Source of the DNA: G965216695 sp965216695
GTDB taxonomy: Bacteria; Pseudomonadota; Gammaproteobacteria; Pseudomonadales; Azotimanducaceae
Reading direction: 5' to 3'
DNA length: 64,000 bases
Assembly: GCA_965216695.1 (NCBI GenBank)
Contig: OZ244212.1
Location: 4,951,857-5,015,856, forward strand
The notes under the pieces were generated by a model, which saw only the letters and a list, made by a program, of their open reading frames with translations, was not told the DNA's origin and searched no databases. The translations under genes were made by a program, and so were the position numbers. Positions 1 through 9,357 of this stretch are shown here, piece after piece; the stretch's first letter is position 1, and each line of letters starts with the position of its first letter.

Positions 1-1
1 C

Positions 2-2410
2 GCAGACCCTAAGGTGATGGTGCTGGTGGACGGCATCGTGCAACCCAGAACATCGACGGCGTTGTCGGACATGCTGGATGTCCGCTCGGTGGAAATCCTG
101 CGCGGTCCCCAGGGGACCCTGTTCGGGCGCAACACGATCGCCGGGGCAGTGCAGGTGCTGCACAACGAACCCGAATTCAACGAGTGGGGGTCTAGGCTCT
201 CGTTCCAGGCTGGAGATTTCGGCCGAGCCGATGCGAAGGCGGTGTTCAACATTCCGATGGTCGACGACGTGTTCGCCGGCAGGCTGGCGTACAAATACAC
301 GAGCCACGACGGCTATTGGGACAACGATTTCGTAAACGAAGACCGCGGCGCATCCGAACGTCACACACTGCTCCCCAGTCTCAAGTGGACGCCGAATGAC
401 AACTGGAGCGTGGTGCTGCGCGGGGAGTGGAACAAGACCCGCGACGATACCAACATGACCCAGTCGCACCACTACTGTCGTAACGATCCCGGCAATCTGT
501 TCACGGGCGGGCCGCTCGACAACGATCTGGTGATCCTCACGGAAACATTGCACGCGCTCATCGTGCGGGGCGAGACGCCCGAGCAGGCCGCGGCGAGTGC
601 GCGTGCGATCTGCGCGGTACCATTCGACAGTGACAAAGTTGATCGGGAGTTTACGGCGCCGAACACCGAGGACCGTGGCCAGAAGTACGATACGGACACA
701 TGGGGACTTACCTGGGAGGTGGACTACGACATTCCAGATATCGGGACGTTCACGTACCTGGGCGGCTACCGGGAGGTGGAAGAAGACATCATCTTCACCA
801 TCGACGTGTCGCGGCACGATCTCTTTGCGGGCCGGCGGCGCCAGGAACACACGGTAGATCAGCACGAAATCCGTTTTGCTTCGAACTTCTCCGATCGCTT
901 CGATTTCGTAGCCGGAGGTTTCTACTTCGAGCAGGAATACTTCATGAAGCAGAGTTCATGGGGCCTGCTGTTCGCGCCGAACATCATTCTCAACCCGCCG
1001 GACCCGAACACGCTCGTTTTCACCCACCCGTCCACGTATGGTCAGGCGCAGTTTTCGAATCAGATCAACGAGGCTTGGGCGGTATTCGGGCAAGCGAACT
1101 GGCACATCACCGATCAGCTGACGCTGACGGTCGGCGGCCGATACACTGATGAAACGAAGGAATTTTTCCACTGCCCGGTGGGATCGGGTGACGAATCCCG
1201 GGACTGGCGTGACGCGAAACGTTCTCGCGGCTGCACGAACGTGCCGCTGTTCGCGATCGATCCGACCCTGCCGCCGATCGTACCGCCAGCTGCCGGACCC
1301 GGCCCGCACACGCCCGTGTGGCAGCTAACGCCCGCGATTGGTTTCGACGCCGGTGGCGGCGCAGCGGGCGGTTGTATTCCGGTGTTGGATCCATCAGGCG
1401 CGCCGATCTTGTGTAACAACCGGCTGGTGCCTCCGAAGGGTTCCTGGGACGACTTTACCCCGATGGCGAGCCTGCGCTATCGATTCAATGACAATCTCAT
1501 GGCGTACTTCACGTTTGCCGAGGGCTTTAGTTCCGGCGGTTTCGCGGGTCGGGGAACATTGACGTCCATCGGCCCGTTTGATCCCGAAACCGCGGAGAAT
1601 TTCGAGATTGGCGTCAAATCCGACTGGTTCGACGGGCGTCTGCGAGCAAATGTCACGGCGTTCTCGAACAAAGTGAAGGGATTCCAGACCGCCTTCATTC
1701 GTCCCGCACCGGGTGGCGGCGGTCAGGAGACCGTGACTGCTAACCTTGGAAGCCTAAAGACGGAAGGCTTCGAGGCTGAGCTCACGGCGATACCCACGGA
1801 AGGTCTGACCGTGTGGCTGAACGTTTCCCACCTCGATACGACGCGGAAGGGGTTCTGCGCGGATCCGGACGGCCTGCAACCCGGCGACCCGAACGTCGTT
1901 CCAACGGCCGGTGGACCCAACGATCCGGCGCTCGACGTTTGTGGACCCGCTGAGCAAGTACTCGACCCGATCGGCAACTTCCTCGGTTGGGTCGTGCCTC
2001 AGGATCTGAACGATCTGAACCCGACGTCACGCTCGCCGAAGTGGACCACGTCTGTCGGGTTCGCGTATGACTGGCAGATCCAGAACGTGGGCAACGTGAT
2101 TTTCTCACTCGATTGGTTGTACCAGGGAAAGCAGACGATCGCCGGGTCCCGCACCACCGAGTTGGACGGTGTAGTGCAATACAATGGTGATGTGATCAGC
2201 CATTTCCGCAAGGCGACGGATATCTTCAATGGCTCCGTCACGTGGACGAGCCCGGAACAACGCTATCAGGCGTCATTCTTCGTGAAAAACATCACGAATG
2301 AACTGTACGTCCAGGCGGTGACAAACGTTTCGGGCCTCCTGAACTTCCGCACTCCGAACCTGCGACGGCACTGGGCGCTGGAGTTGCGGATGAACCTTGG
2401 GGAGATCTGA
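2..2410 (+). CDS. TonB-dependent outer membrane receptor, 5' end missing
   Basis: Imports a large ligand such as a siderophore, vitamin or glycan across the outer membrane using TonB energy; the substrate cannot be told. The reading frame is already open at the left edge, so signal peptide and TonB box lie outside. The first visible part is the plug domain, with the family signature VEILRGPQGTLFGRN near residue 30, followed by a long 22-strand-type barrel with alternating aromatic segments. The protein ends in LRRHWALELRMNLGEI, which lacks the usual terminal Phe. No neighbouring transport genes are seen downstream. The class is clear; the ligand is unknown. Confidence 0.93.
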   Translation, partial: ADPKVMVLVDGIVQPRTSTALSDMLDVRSVEILRGPQGTLFGRNTIAGAVQVLHNEPEFNEWGSRLSFQAGDFGRADAKAVFNIPMVDDVFAGRLAYKYTSHDGYWDNDFVNEDRGASERHTLLPSLKWTPNDNWSVVLRGEWNKTRDDTNMTQSHHYCRNDPGNLFTGGPLDNDLVILTETLHALIVRGETPEQAAASARAICAVPFDSDKVDREFTAPNTEDRGQKYDTDTWGLTWEVDYDIPDIGTFTYLGGYREVEEDIIFTIDVSRHDLFAGRRRQEHTVDQHEIRFASNFSDRFDFVAGGFYFEQEYFMKQSSWGLLFAPNIILNPPDPNTLVFTHPSTYGQAQFSNQINEAWAVFGQANWHITDQLTLTVGGRYTDETKEFFHCPVGSGDESRDWRDAKRSRGCTNVPLFAIDPTLPPIVPPAAGPGPHTPVWQLTPAIGFDAGGGAAGGCIPVLDPSGAPILCNNRLVPPKGSWDDFTPMASLRYRFNDNLMAYFTFAEGFSSGGFAGRGTLTSIGPFDPETAENFEIGVKSDWFDGRLRANVTAFSNKVKGFQTAFIRPAPGGGGQETVTANLGSLKTEGFEAELTAIPTEGLTVWLNVSHLDTTRKGFCADPDGLQPGDPNVVPTAGGPNDPALDVCGPAEQVLDPIGNFLGWVVPQDLNDLNPTSRSPKWTTSVGFAYDWQIQNVGNVIFSLDWLYQGKQTIAGSRTTELDGVVQYNGDVISHFRKATDIFNGSVTWTSPEQRYQASFFVKNITNELYVQAVTNVSGLLNFRTPNLRRHWALELRMNLGEI

Positions 2411-2536
2411 AACGCAGCGACCGGGCGAGTCCGGAGCGCTCTAGGCGCAGTACAGTCGGTGTAGATCGCGCGGTGTTGGGGGAGGGATTACTCGCTCCGC
2501 GCTGTTCGCGCGGTCCTCGCCCTGCGGGTTGCGCGC

Positions 2537-2552
2537 GGCTGCATTGGCAGCC
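2537..2552 (+). terminator. Small hairpin after the TonB receptor gene
   Basis: GGCTGC-ATTG-GCAGCC forms a six-base-pair stem with a four-base loop in the 216-base gap between the receptor gene and tRNA-Ser. There is no T-run after it, so a rho-independent terminator is only a guess. Confidence 0.25.
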
Positions 2553-2626
2553 CTGCTCGTGCCATACGCTCGCCCGCGTTCGCCGCGAGTCGAACCGTAG
2601 CGTCCAAATCGAGCCCCCGTTGAGCA

Positions 2627-2714
2627 TGGCGGAGAGGGAGGGATTCGAACCCTCGATGAGTTACCCCATACACACTTTCCAGGCGTGCTCCTTCGACCGC
2701 TCGGACACCTCTCC
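2627..2714 (-). tRNA. tRNA-Ser (GGA)
   Basis: Read on the minus strand, GGAGAGG pairs with CCTCTCC to form the acceptor stem. The discriminator is G and CCA is encoded. The anticodon loop reads CTGGAAA, giving anticodon GGA. The long variable arm and GGTTCGAATCC T-loop are typical of a class II serine tRNA (88 nt). It lies about 40 bases downstream of the SRP RNA on the same strand. Confidence 0.96.
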
Positions 2715-2754
2715 GGGATAGACGCAAATGCCTGTGGACATTCCGTTGAATAGG

Positions 2755-2867
<113 letters not shown>

Positions 2868-3030
2868 ATAGGCGGCGTATGCTAGCGGAACCGGTATCTG
2901 TTGGGTAGGCGGCCAGAATTACGGGATCCGCGTACAAACAGGCGTGTTGGCGGGCGCACAGTGGGAATGCATAATGCCGGTTTTCCGTTGCGCCGTCGGC
3001 TGGCGGCATTCTTTATTGGGGTAAGCATTG

Positions 3031-3351
3031 ATGCCAAAAATAACGTTCATCGAATTCGACGGTACCGAACATCAGGTGGAGGCGCCCGCGGGCGGTTCCG
3101 TGATGCGCGCAGCCATCGATAACCTGGTACCCGGCATCGATGCCGACTGCGGTGGCGAATGCTCGTGCGCCACGTGTCATGTAATTGTTGACCCCGCCTG
3201 GGCAGATAAGGTCGGAGAGCCGAGCGACATGGAAGAAAGCATGCTCAGTCTGGCGCCGGAGACGTCGGATACGTCCCGATTGTCGTGTCAGATCGAAATC
3301 TCCGACAGTCTCGATGGTCTGGTGGTGCGACTGCCCGAATTTCAGATGTAG
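3031..3351 (+). CDS. 2Fe-2S ferredoxin, adrenodoxin type
   Basis: A 106-residue electron carrier. The iron-sulfur ligands are visible as DCGGECSCATCH (three Cys near residues 40-48) and a fourth Cys in SRLSCQI near residue 86. This spacing and the acidic loop are those of adrenodoxin/putidaredoxin-type [2Fe-2S] ferredoxins, which serve cytochrome P450s or Fe-S assembly. ATG at 3031 is chosen over the adjacent TTG because MPKITFIEFDG matches the family N terminus. No P450, reductase or isc genes are adjacent, so the partner is unknown. It converges on pspF. Confidence 0.93.
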   Translation: MPKITFIEFDGTEHQVEAPAGGSVMRAAIDNLVPGIDADCGGECSCATCHVIVDPAWADKVGEPSDMEESMLSLAPETSDTSRLSCQIEISDSLDGLVVRLPEFQM

Positions 3352-3364
3352 TGCGCGGGCCCGG

Positions 3365-4390
3365 TCACGCGCCGGGTTCCTTCAGCAGATCGTATTTCTT
3401 GAGGTAGCCCCGCAGCTGGTGGTAGGTCACGGAGAGCAGATCCGCGGCTTTTCGTTGGTTGTACTTCGCTTCTGTCAGCGCCGCGCGAATCAGTGTTTTC
3501 TCGTGCTCCGCGGTTTCCTGTTTAAAGTCCAATGGCAGCGCTGGCGCCTCAGGCGGTGGTGGCGCTTTGGCGCCGTTCCCATCCGTGGGCGAGGGAGTGC
3601 CTGATCCGTTGGGCCGGAACGGGGAGTCGAACGGGTCGAACACCACCTCATCGACCACGTCTTCGGGTTCAACCCGGTACACGCATCGTTCAATCACGTT
3701 CTTCAGTTCTCGAACGTTCCCGGGCCAATCGTAGGCCTCCAGTTCCGCGAGTGCGTTGGCGCTGAACCCCGCAAATACCTCGCGTCCCAGCTCTTTCGCC
3801 ATGTTGATTGCGAAGTGCTCGGCCAGCAGCGGGATGTCGATAGACCGTTCGCGCAGCGGTGGCAGCGTGATCACGTCGAACGCGAGCCGGTCCAGTAGAT
3901 CGTGCCGGAATGCGCCTTGGGCGGCGAGCGTGGGCAGATCTTCGTTGGTGGCGGCTACCAGGCGGACGTCGCAGGTGAGTGTTTTCGTGCCGCCGACCCG
4001 CTCGAACTCACCGTACTCGATCACGCGCAGCAGCTTTTCCTGAACGAGGGCCGACGTGTTCGCCAATTCGTCTAAAAACAGCGTGCCGCCGTGAGCGCGC
4101 TCGAAGCGTCCATGGTGCACCTTGGATGCGCCGGTGAACGCGCCCGCCTCATGGCCGAACAGTTCGCTTTCCAGCAGATTGTCGTTGATGGCCGCGCAAT
4201 TCAGTTTCACGAACTGTCCTTCCCACCGATTGGAAAGAAAGTGCAACCGCGCGGCAATCAGTTCCTTTCCGGTCCCGCGCTCCCCCACGACCAGTACCGG
4301 CTTCGTCAGCGGGGCTACCAGCGAGACGTTTTCGAGCACGCGGAGAAATTCCGGCGACTCGCCCAAAAGGCGTTCTGGCTCTCTGCTCAT
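3365..4390 (-). CDS. pspF: PspF, sigma-54 enhancer-binding activator of the psp operon
   Basis: Activates sigma-54 transcription of the psp genes and is held inactive by PspA. Visible parts are Walker A GERGTGKE, the sigma-54 contact loop GAFTGA, Walker B GGTLFLDE, the WPGNVRELKN segment, and a C-terminal Fis-type HTH (NQRKAADLLSVTYHQLRGYL). As in other PspF proteins there is no N-terminal receiver domain. I start at MSREPERLLGE (4390), which aligns with the known N terminus; an upstream in-frame Met at 4426 exists. At 341 residues it is slightly long, because of a Pro/Gly-rich linker before the HTH. It is divergent from pspA, the classical arrangement. Confidence 0.95.
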   Translation of the reverse strand: MSREPERLLGESPEFLRVLENVSLVAPLTKPVLVVGERGTGKELIAARLHFLSNRWEGQFVKLNCAAINDNLLESELFGHEAGAFTGASKVHHGRFERAHGGTLFLDELANTSALVQEKLLRVIEYGEFERVGGTKTLTCDVRLVAATNEDLPTLAAQGAFRHDLLDRLAFDVITLPPLRERSIDIPLLAEHFAINMAKELGREVFAGFSANALAELEAYDWPGNVRELKNVIERCVYRVEPEDVVDEVVFDPFDSPFRPNGSGTPSPTDGNGAKAPPPPEAPALPLDFKQETAEHEKTLIRAALTEAKYNQRKAADLLSVTYHQLRGYLKKYDLLKEPGA

Positions 4391-4510
4391 AAGTTGATTT
4401 TGCCAACTATTGGTTTTGCTCGCCACCGTGGTCTAGTGGCGGTCTGCCGGACGGGTAGCTTATGAGAAAATTATTCAATAAAAACAGCGGTTTATAATGA
4501 ATCGGAAGAT

Positions 4511-4526
4511 TGGCACGATTCCTGTA
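4511..4526 (+). promoter_or_regulatory. Sigma-54 promoter of the psp operon
   Basis: TGGCACGATTCCTGTA fits the -24/-12 pattern TGGCACG-N4-TTGCA. The -24 box is perfect; the -12 box reads CTGTA, so the usual GC is GT. It lies between divergent pspF and pspA, with an A/T-rich stretch (4465-4500) upstream where PspF enhancer sites would be expected. Confidence 0.8.
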
Positions 4527-4651
4527 TCGAGGAAGATCGAGTAGCGAACTGCAAACAGTGTGATTGCCGCTAAAGATGACAGTGTCGAAGGAGCACGGCT
4601 AGCAATGTGTGCACCGACGCGACGGTAAACCAACTGGAGGTCTTAGTACCG

Positions 4652-5329
4652 ATGAGCATTTTCTCCCGAATGGGTGACATTATTAACTCCAACATCAATG
4701 CGTTGCTGGATAAAGCGGAAGATCCCGAGAAGATGGTGCGCCTGATCATCCAAGAGATGGAAGAAGCGCTCGTCGAGGTGCGCAGTACGTCGGCGAGGGC
4801 GATCGCCGATCGCAAGGAACTCACCCGTCGGCGTGAGTACCTGGACGGTGAAGCGGCCGAATGGGAGCGGAAAGCGGAAATTGCCGTGAACAAAGGGCGC
4901 GACGATCTGGCCAAAGGCGCGCTGGTGGAACGCAACAAGGCGCGGGATGCGGCCGCTGCGGTTGCTGAGGAGCTGACGGTGCTTGACCAGACGCTCGAGA
5001 AACTTTCCGAAGACACCAACGCGCTGCACGCAAAGATCAAGGACGCAAAGGCGCGCCAGAACGCGATCATCGTCCGTGGTCAGGCGGCGCAGACCCGGCT
5101 TACGGTGCGTCGTCAGCTCTCTGAGCACAACATCGACGACGCGATTCGGCGCTTCGAACTCTACGAGCGTAAGATGGACGATCTGGAAGGTCAGATCGAG
5201 GCCTACGACATGGGCCAGAAAACGCTTGCGGACGAGATCGCGGATCTGGAGCAGGACGATTCGGTCGACCAGGAACTCGCCCGACTGAAGGCACGCATGT
5301 CGGGTATCGAATCGATCAATAACGGCTAG
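4652..5329 (+). CDS. pspA: PspA, phage shock effector
   Basis: A 225-residue membrane-stress protein of the PspA/Vipp1 (ESCRT-III-like) family. It binds damaged inner membrane through an N-terminal amphipathic helix (SIFSRMGDIINSNINALLDK) and restrains PspF in unstressed cells. Most of the rest is long coiled coil. ATG at 4652 is preceded by TGGAGG at 4635; an upstream in-frame ATG would add 15 residues not found in the family. First gene of pspABC. Confidence 0.97.
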   Translation: MSIFSRMGDIINSNINALLDKAEDPEKMVRLIIQEMEEALVEVRSTSARAIADRKELTRRREYLDGEAAEWERKAEIAVNKGRDDLAKGALVERNKARDAAAAVAEELTVLDQTLEKLSEDTNALHAKIKDAKARQNAIIVRGQAAQTRLTVRRQLSEHNIDDAIRRFELYERKMDDLEGQIEAYDMGQKTLADEIADLEQDDSVDQELARLKARMSGIESINNG

Positions 5330-5337
5330 GAGGCCCA

Positions 5338-5643
5338 ATGGAAGGCTGGATGGTCGCGCTTTTCGTCCCGACGATCGTATTCCTGTGCATCGTTGCGCCC
5401 GTGTGGATCTTCATGCACTACAAACACAAGCAGCAGACGCACAGCAGGTTGTCTGAAACGGAACGCCATGAACTGGAAGTCCTGACCCAGCATGCGGAAC
5501 GGATGCTAGACCGCATCGAGACGCTTGAGGCCATTCTCGACAGCGAAACCCCGCAGTGGCGCTCGCGGATCGATTCCGCCGGCAAAGAGGCTGGTCCGTC
5601 TGTGCAGAGTTTTCTAGGCGATCGGCAGCGGGTGCGCTCGTGA
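5338..5643 (+). CDS. pspB: PspB, phage shock membrane protein
   Basis: Inner-membrane partner of PspC that helps sense membrane stress and relieve PspA inhibition of PspF. There is one N-terminal transmembrane helix (about residues 5-27, VALFVPTIVFLCIVAPVWIF), then a soluble coiled coil. At 101 residues it is longer than E. coli PspB (74) because of a C-terminal tail. It starts 9 bases after pspA, with AGGAGG just ahead. Confidence 0.92.
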   Translation: MEGWMVALFVPTIVFLCIVAPVWIFMHYKHKQQTHSRLSETERHELEVLTQHAERMLDRIETLEAILDSETPQWRSRIDSAGKEAGPSVQSFLGDRQRVRS

Positions 5644-6365
5644 GCCGGCACAGACGTCGTTACCAGCGCGAGCGTGATGACCAAAACGCCGGGCGACGCG
5701 AAGACCCAGACCTTGGGCGCGCGGTATCAAAGCTGGAGGAAGCCCTGACAGACCTTCTGGGCGACGCGAAGGATGAACTGTCGTCGCGAGCCGCGAAGCT
5801 GATCGATGACGCTGCGGAGCGGCTGGAAGACGAACTTGATGATTGGGTCGATCGCGATGAGCGAGTATCCCGGCGGCGCCATCGCCAACGTCGTCGGATG
5901 AAGCGCGACACCGAGAACGCCTTGAAACCGAGAAGCCGCAGGCTGTACCGCAATCCACAGCGCGCAAAGATCGGCGGAGTTTGTGCGGGAATTGCGGACT
6001 ACATGGGCGCGGAAACCTGGGTTGTTCGGTGTGTAGCAATCACGGGTCTGATGTTCATGCCGAGTCTGGTGTTTCCTGCCTACTGGCTTGCGTACTTCTT
6101 CCTGGACAAAAAGCCCCTTACGGGCGATGCGCTCCGGGCGGCTGCCGAGGCGCAACGTAACGATCATCGCTCGCCGGCGCCGGAACTCGGCCCGCGTTTA
6201 TCGCCGCGGCGAAGCCTGCGCAACGTGCAGGCAGACATTACCGAAGCCGAACTGCGACTACGCCGGATGGAAACGCACATCACGTCCGGCCGCTACGAAT
6301 TGCAGCGCGAAATCTCCGCGCTGGAGCGATCAGGCCCGGAACACCCAGGACCTGCACCGGCGTAA
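5640..6365 (+). CDS. pspC: PspC-domain phage shock membrane protein
   Basis: PspC-domain protein of 241 residues. The PspC core (RRLYRNPQRAKIGGVCAGIA, near residues 99-118) is followed by hydrophobic segments ending in AYWLAYFFLDKK. The roughly 95-residue N-terminal part is acidic and helical and absent from short PspC proteins, and the C terminus has a coiled coil. I start at GTG 5640, overlapping the pspB stop (GTGA); no Shine-Dalgarno decides it. It is expected to act with PspB as the membrane sensor. Confidence 0.88.
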   Translation: MSRHRRRYQRERDDQNAGRREDPDLGRAVSKLEEALTDLLGDAKDELSSRAAKLIDDAAERLEDELDDWVDRDERVSRRRHRQRRRMKRDTENALKPRSRRLYRNPQRAKIGGVCAGIADYMGAETWVVRCVAITGLMFMPSLVFPAYWLAYFFLDKKPLTGDALRAAAEAQRNDHRSPAPELGPRLSPRRSLRNVQADITEAELRLRRMETHITSGRYELQREISALERSGPEHPGPAPA

Positions 6366-6396
6366 TGACAACACAACTCAAACAATGGAGGCGCCT

Positions 6397-6618
6397 ATGA
6401 CGGTTTTTCAGATGGTGGTTTGGATCGTGGCGATTGCGTGCACGGCGCGCCTCGTCGGAATTTATCTCACCCGCCGCGAACGGCACGTTGCGGTGGACGA
6501 TTCACCGCTTGCGGTTGAGGTCGACGAACTTCGGGCGCGCATTGAAGTGCTGGAAAAAATCGTTACGGATTCCGGATACCAACTACGCCGGGAGCTCGCG
6601 GACCTGGAACACCATTGA
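6397..6618 (+). CDS. Small single-pass membrane protein at the end of the psp operon
   Basis: A 73-residue protein with one N-terminal transmembrane helix (MTVFQMVVWIVAIACTARLVG) and a helical tail rich in charged residues (VDELRARIEVLEKIV). GGAGG precedes the ATG by six bases. The tail echoes the C-terminal coiled coil of the preceding PspC (SGYQLRRELADLE against SGRYELQREISALE), suggesting that the two interact or share origin. No known family recognised; it occupies the pspD position but is not clearly PspD. Confidence 0.75.
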   Translation: MTVFQMVVWIVAIACTARLVGIYLTRRERHVAVDDSPLAVEVDELRARIEVLEKIVTDSGYQLRRELADLEHH

Positions 6619-6630
6619 TCTGAACACACG

Positions 6631-7380
6631 TCATACGACAGTTAACCCCATCGTCTTCGGATTGATCAGGTCCGGACGGTCAGTAAACACTCCACTCGCA
6701 CCGTGGCGCCGCATCGCCGTCGCAACGTCGAAATCGTTGACTGTGTACACGTAGCAGTCGTAACCCCGTTCCCGAATTGTCTGTACGCGGCGCCGGTTGG
6801 CCATGCGCCCGCTGATGTTGATCGCCTGAGCGTCGAGAGCGGACGCGATTGCGTAGGGGTCCCCGGACCATCGGTCCAGCAGGAGCGCGAGCGGTGTTTG
6901 ATCGTCGATGGCGCGAAACTGCTCCAGTTCGCCTACGCGAAAGGAACTCACTAGCAGCGGCCTGGAGGAGTCGGAGGAACGAATCAGGTTCACTACGCCG
7001 GGTGCAGTGCCGGCCCCTTTCAGCTCGATGTTGATCCACACGTGGTTCGGTAACTCGCGCAGAACGCGCTCTGCGGTTGGAATACCCTCACCCCCGGCGT
7101 CGAGTTTCGCCAGCTCCTCTACGGTAAAACGGCTCAACGCGCCGGTGCCGTCGGTCGTGCGGTCTACGGTCGAGTCATGAATGACGATCAGTTCGCCCCC
7201 GAGCGCGTGTACGTCCAGTTCGATTGCGTCCAACCCGTAAGACAACGCACAGCGAAACGAGGTCATCGTGTTTTCGGGCGCGAGGCCAGCCGCACCGCGG
7301 TGGCCGATGATGCGGAACTCGGAGGGCGTGATTTTCGAAACGTTGGGCACGAGGACGTCCGGCTGGTGATCAGTGTGCAA
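6631..7380 (-). CDS. Glycerophosphodiester phosphodiesterase
   Basis: Hydrolyses glycerophosphodiesters to glycerol-3-phosphate and an alcohol. The GDPD family motifs are present in order: IGHRGAAGLAPENT (catalytic His and metal Glu, near 26-39), AIELDVH (metal ligands), VIHDSTVDRTTDG (second catalytic His), INIELKG, and the C-terminal TVNDFDVA. There is no signal peptide, so it is probably cytoplasmic like UgpQ. Length (249) is normal. It converges on the psp operon and is divergent from dnaX, with only 20 bases between start codons. Confidence 0.93.
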   Translation of the reverse strand: MHTDHQPDVLVPNVSKITPSEFRIIGHRGAAGLAPENTMTSFRCALSYGLDAIELDVHALGGELIVIHDSTVDRTTDGTGALSRFTVEELAKLDAGGEGIPTAERVLRELPNHVWINIELKGAGTAPGVVNLIRSSDSSRPLLVSSFRVGELEQFRAIDDQTPLALLLDRWSGDPYAIASALDAQAINISGRMANRRRVQTIRERGYDCYVYTVNDFDVATAMRRHGASGVFTDRPDLINPKTMGLTVV

Positions 7381-7400
7381 TAACGCTCTAAAATAGTCCC

Positions 7401-9008
7401 ATGAGCTATCAGGCGCTAGCGCGAAAGTTGCGGCCGCAGTCGTTTTCGGAGTTGGTGGGGCAGGACGCAGCAGTGCGTGCGTTGCGCCACGCGCTCGACA
7501 ACGATCGCATCCACCATGCGTACCTGTTTACCGGTACGCGTGGTGTCGGCAAAACGACCATTGCTCGGTTACTGGCCAAGAGTCTCAATTGCGAAAAGGG
7601 CGTGAGTTCGTCGCCTTGTGGTGAATGCTCGGCGTGCGAGGAAATCGTTGCCAATCGGTTCGTCGATCTGATCGAAGTCGACGCGGCATCGCGAACCCGG
7701 GTCGACGACACGCGGGAACTGCTCGACAACGCCCAGTACCTCCCCAGTCGCGGACGCTTCAAGGTGTACCTGATCGACGAAGTGCATATGCTGTCGGCGT
7801 CCAGCTTCAACGCGCTGCTGAAAACGCTCGAGGAGCCGCCGGCGCACGTGAAGTTCCTGCTTGCAACCACGGACCCCAAAAAAGTTCCCATGACGGTGCT
7901 GTCGCGGTGCCTGCAGTTTCAGCTGCGCAACCTGTCATCTGCGGCTATTGTTGGCTACCTGAGCGACGTCCTCGGCCAGGAGGCGATTGATTGCGAGGAT
8001 TCGGCGCTCGAGATTCTGGCGCGCGCGGCACGCGGTAGTATGCGGGACGCGCTCAGCCTGGTCGATCAGGCGATAGCCCATGGCGAGGGGCGTGTATCAG
8101 CCGCCAGCGTCACCGCCATGTTGGGCCTTGCAGGACGTAACGAGATCGACGGGCTGTTGTCCGTCATCGCGTCTGGCAACGCGGCCGACACGCTGGCGTA
8201 CTCCCAAGACCTGGCTACGCGCGGCGTCGACTTTGAACAGATTCTCCAGGAACTGGTAGCGGCGTTTCACGATCGCGCGGTGCGACTCGCGGTCGAAGGC
8301 GCCGGCGAATCCGATGAAGCCTTCAGTGCCGACGAGTTGCAGCTGTACTACCAGATTGCGTTGCTTGGCTTGCGTGACCTGGCCATAACCCCTGATCCTC
8401 AGACCGGTTTCGAGATGACACTGCTGCGCCTGCTTGCCTTTTCACCCGAGCCGACGCGCGTGCCGCGCCGGGAAGGCGCGCCGCCGGTTGGTGCTGACGA
8501 CGCCGCGCAAACGGGCGAGACGGCCGATACACGAGCGCCGGAGGTGCGCCCAGTTTCGTCCGAGCTTTCGTCGACGAGCGCCCGCGCCGATGCCACGCCT
8601 GGCCCGCGACCCGCGGCAAGTGGCGCCAACGCAGAGTGGCACGGTTTGCAGCCCCGGCTCGGGCTGTCCGGTTCGTTGCAGGTGATTGCGCAGCGTACGG
8701 TGCTTGTCACGCAGACGGACACGCACATGGAACTGGTGCTCGACGCCGCACACGACACGCTTCTGAACGATAACCACGCAGCGGGGCTCGGCCGAGCGGT
8801 TTCCGAAGCGCTCGGAACCTCGGTAGACGTCAGCATCCGGGTCGGAGAGCCTGCAGAAGAAACGCCGGCCGATGCGGCCGACCGTCTGCGGCGGGAACGC
8901 CAGCTGGAAGCCGAAGCGCGGGTTCGCGAAGATGCAACCGTACAAAGTCTTTTGAAGGAGTTCGACGGGCGCATCCAGGCGGTTGTACCCATCGATGACA
9001 CGCCGTGA
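7401..9008 (+). CDS. dnaX: DNA polymerase III subunits gamma/tau
   Basis: Clamp-loader ATPase of the replicase. Visible are Walker A GTRGVGKTT, the zinc-binding CEKG...CGECSACEE cluster, Walker B YLIDEVHMLS and the LSRCLQF sensor. The 535-residue length is shorter than E. coli tau (643) but includes a proline/alanine linker and a C-terminal tau-type domain. I saw no A-rich slippery site like the E. coli frameshift signal, so gamma may not be made separately. First gene of the dnaX-ybaB-recR run. Confidence 0.97.
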   Translation: MSYQALARKLRPQSFSELVGQDAAVRALRHALDNDRIHHAYLFTGTRGVGKTTIARLLAKSLNCEKGVSSSPCGECSACEEIVANRFVDLIEVDAASRTRVDDTRELLDNAQYLPSRGRFKVYLIDEVHMLSASSFNALLKTLEEPPAHVKFLLATTDPKKVPMTVLSRCLQFQLRNLSSAAIVGYLSDVLGQEAIDCEDSALEILARAARGSMRDALSLVDQAIAHGEGRVSAASVTAMLGLAGRNEIDGLLSVIASGNAADTLAYSQDLATRGVDFEQILQELVAAFHDRAVRLAVEGAGESDEAFSADELQLYYQIALLGLRDLAITPDPQTGFEMTLLRLLAFSPEPTRVPRREGAPPVGADDAAQTGETADTRAPEVRPVSSELSSTSARADATPGPRPAASGANAEWHGLQPRLGLSGSLQVIAQRTVLVTQTDTHMELVLDAAHDTLLNDNHAAGLGRAVSEALGTSVDVSIRVGEPAEETPADAADRLRRERQLEAEARVREDATVQSLLKEFDGRIQAVVPIDDTP

Positions 9009-9021
9009 GGCGGGAGGCGAT

Positions 9022-9345
9022 ATGAAAGGGCTGGGCGATCTGATGAAGCAGGCGCAGGCTATGCAGGAGCAGATGGAAACCATGCGCAGGGAGATTGCTG
9101 AAATCACGGTGGTCGGCGAAAGCGGCGCCGGTCTCGTTCGCGTGACGATGCATGGCGATCATAGGGTGCAGCGCGTGGAACTCGACCCGAGTCTCACGAA
9201 TGAGGAAACGCAGGTTGTGGAAGACCTGATCGCGGCTGCATGCAACGACGCTGTTCGGAAAGTGCAGTCGGCGCATAGCGACAAGATGTCGAGCATGGCT
9301 CAGGGGCTCGGTCTACCCAGCGGTTCGCTGCCTTTCTCGTTTTAG
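9022..9345 (+). CDS. ybaB: YbaB/EbfC nucleoid-associated protein
   Basis: A 107-residue DNA-binding dimer of the YbaB/EbfC family, always found between dnaX and recR in many bacteria, as here. MKGLGDLMKQAQAMQEQM is the typical N-terminal helix and GLVRVTMHGDHRVQRVELDP the central sheet. GGGAGG sits five bases before the ATG; the frame extends upstream to 8983 without a better start. Confidence 0.95.
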   Translation: MKGLGDLMKQAQAMQEQMETMRREIAEITVVGESGAGLVRVTMHGDHRVQRVELDPSLTNEETQVVEDLIAAACNDAVRKVQSAHSDKMSSMAQGLGLPSGSLPFSF

Positions 9346-9357
9346 CGGATCTGTAGC

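Noticed and set aside
7401..9008. Programmed frameshift in dnaX
   Set aside because: No A-AAA-AAG-type slippery heptamer with a following hairpin was found.
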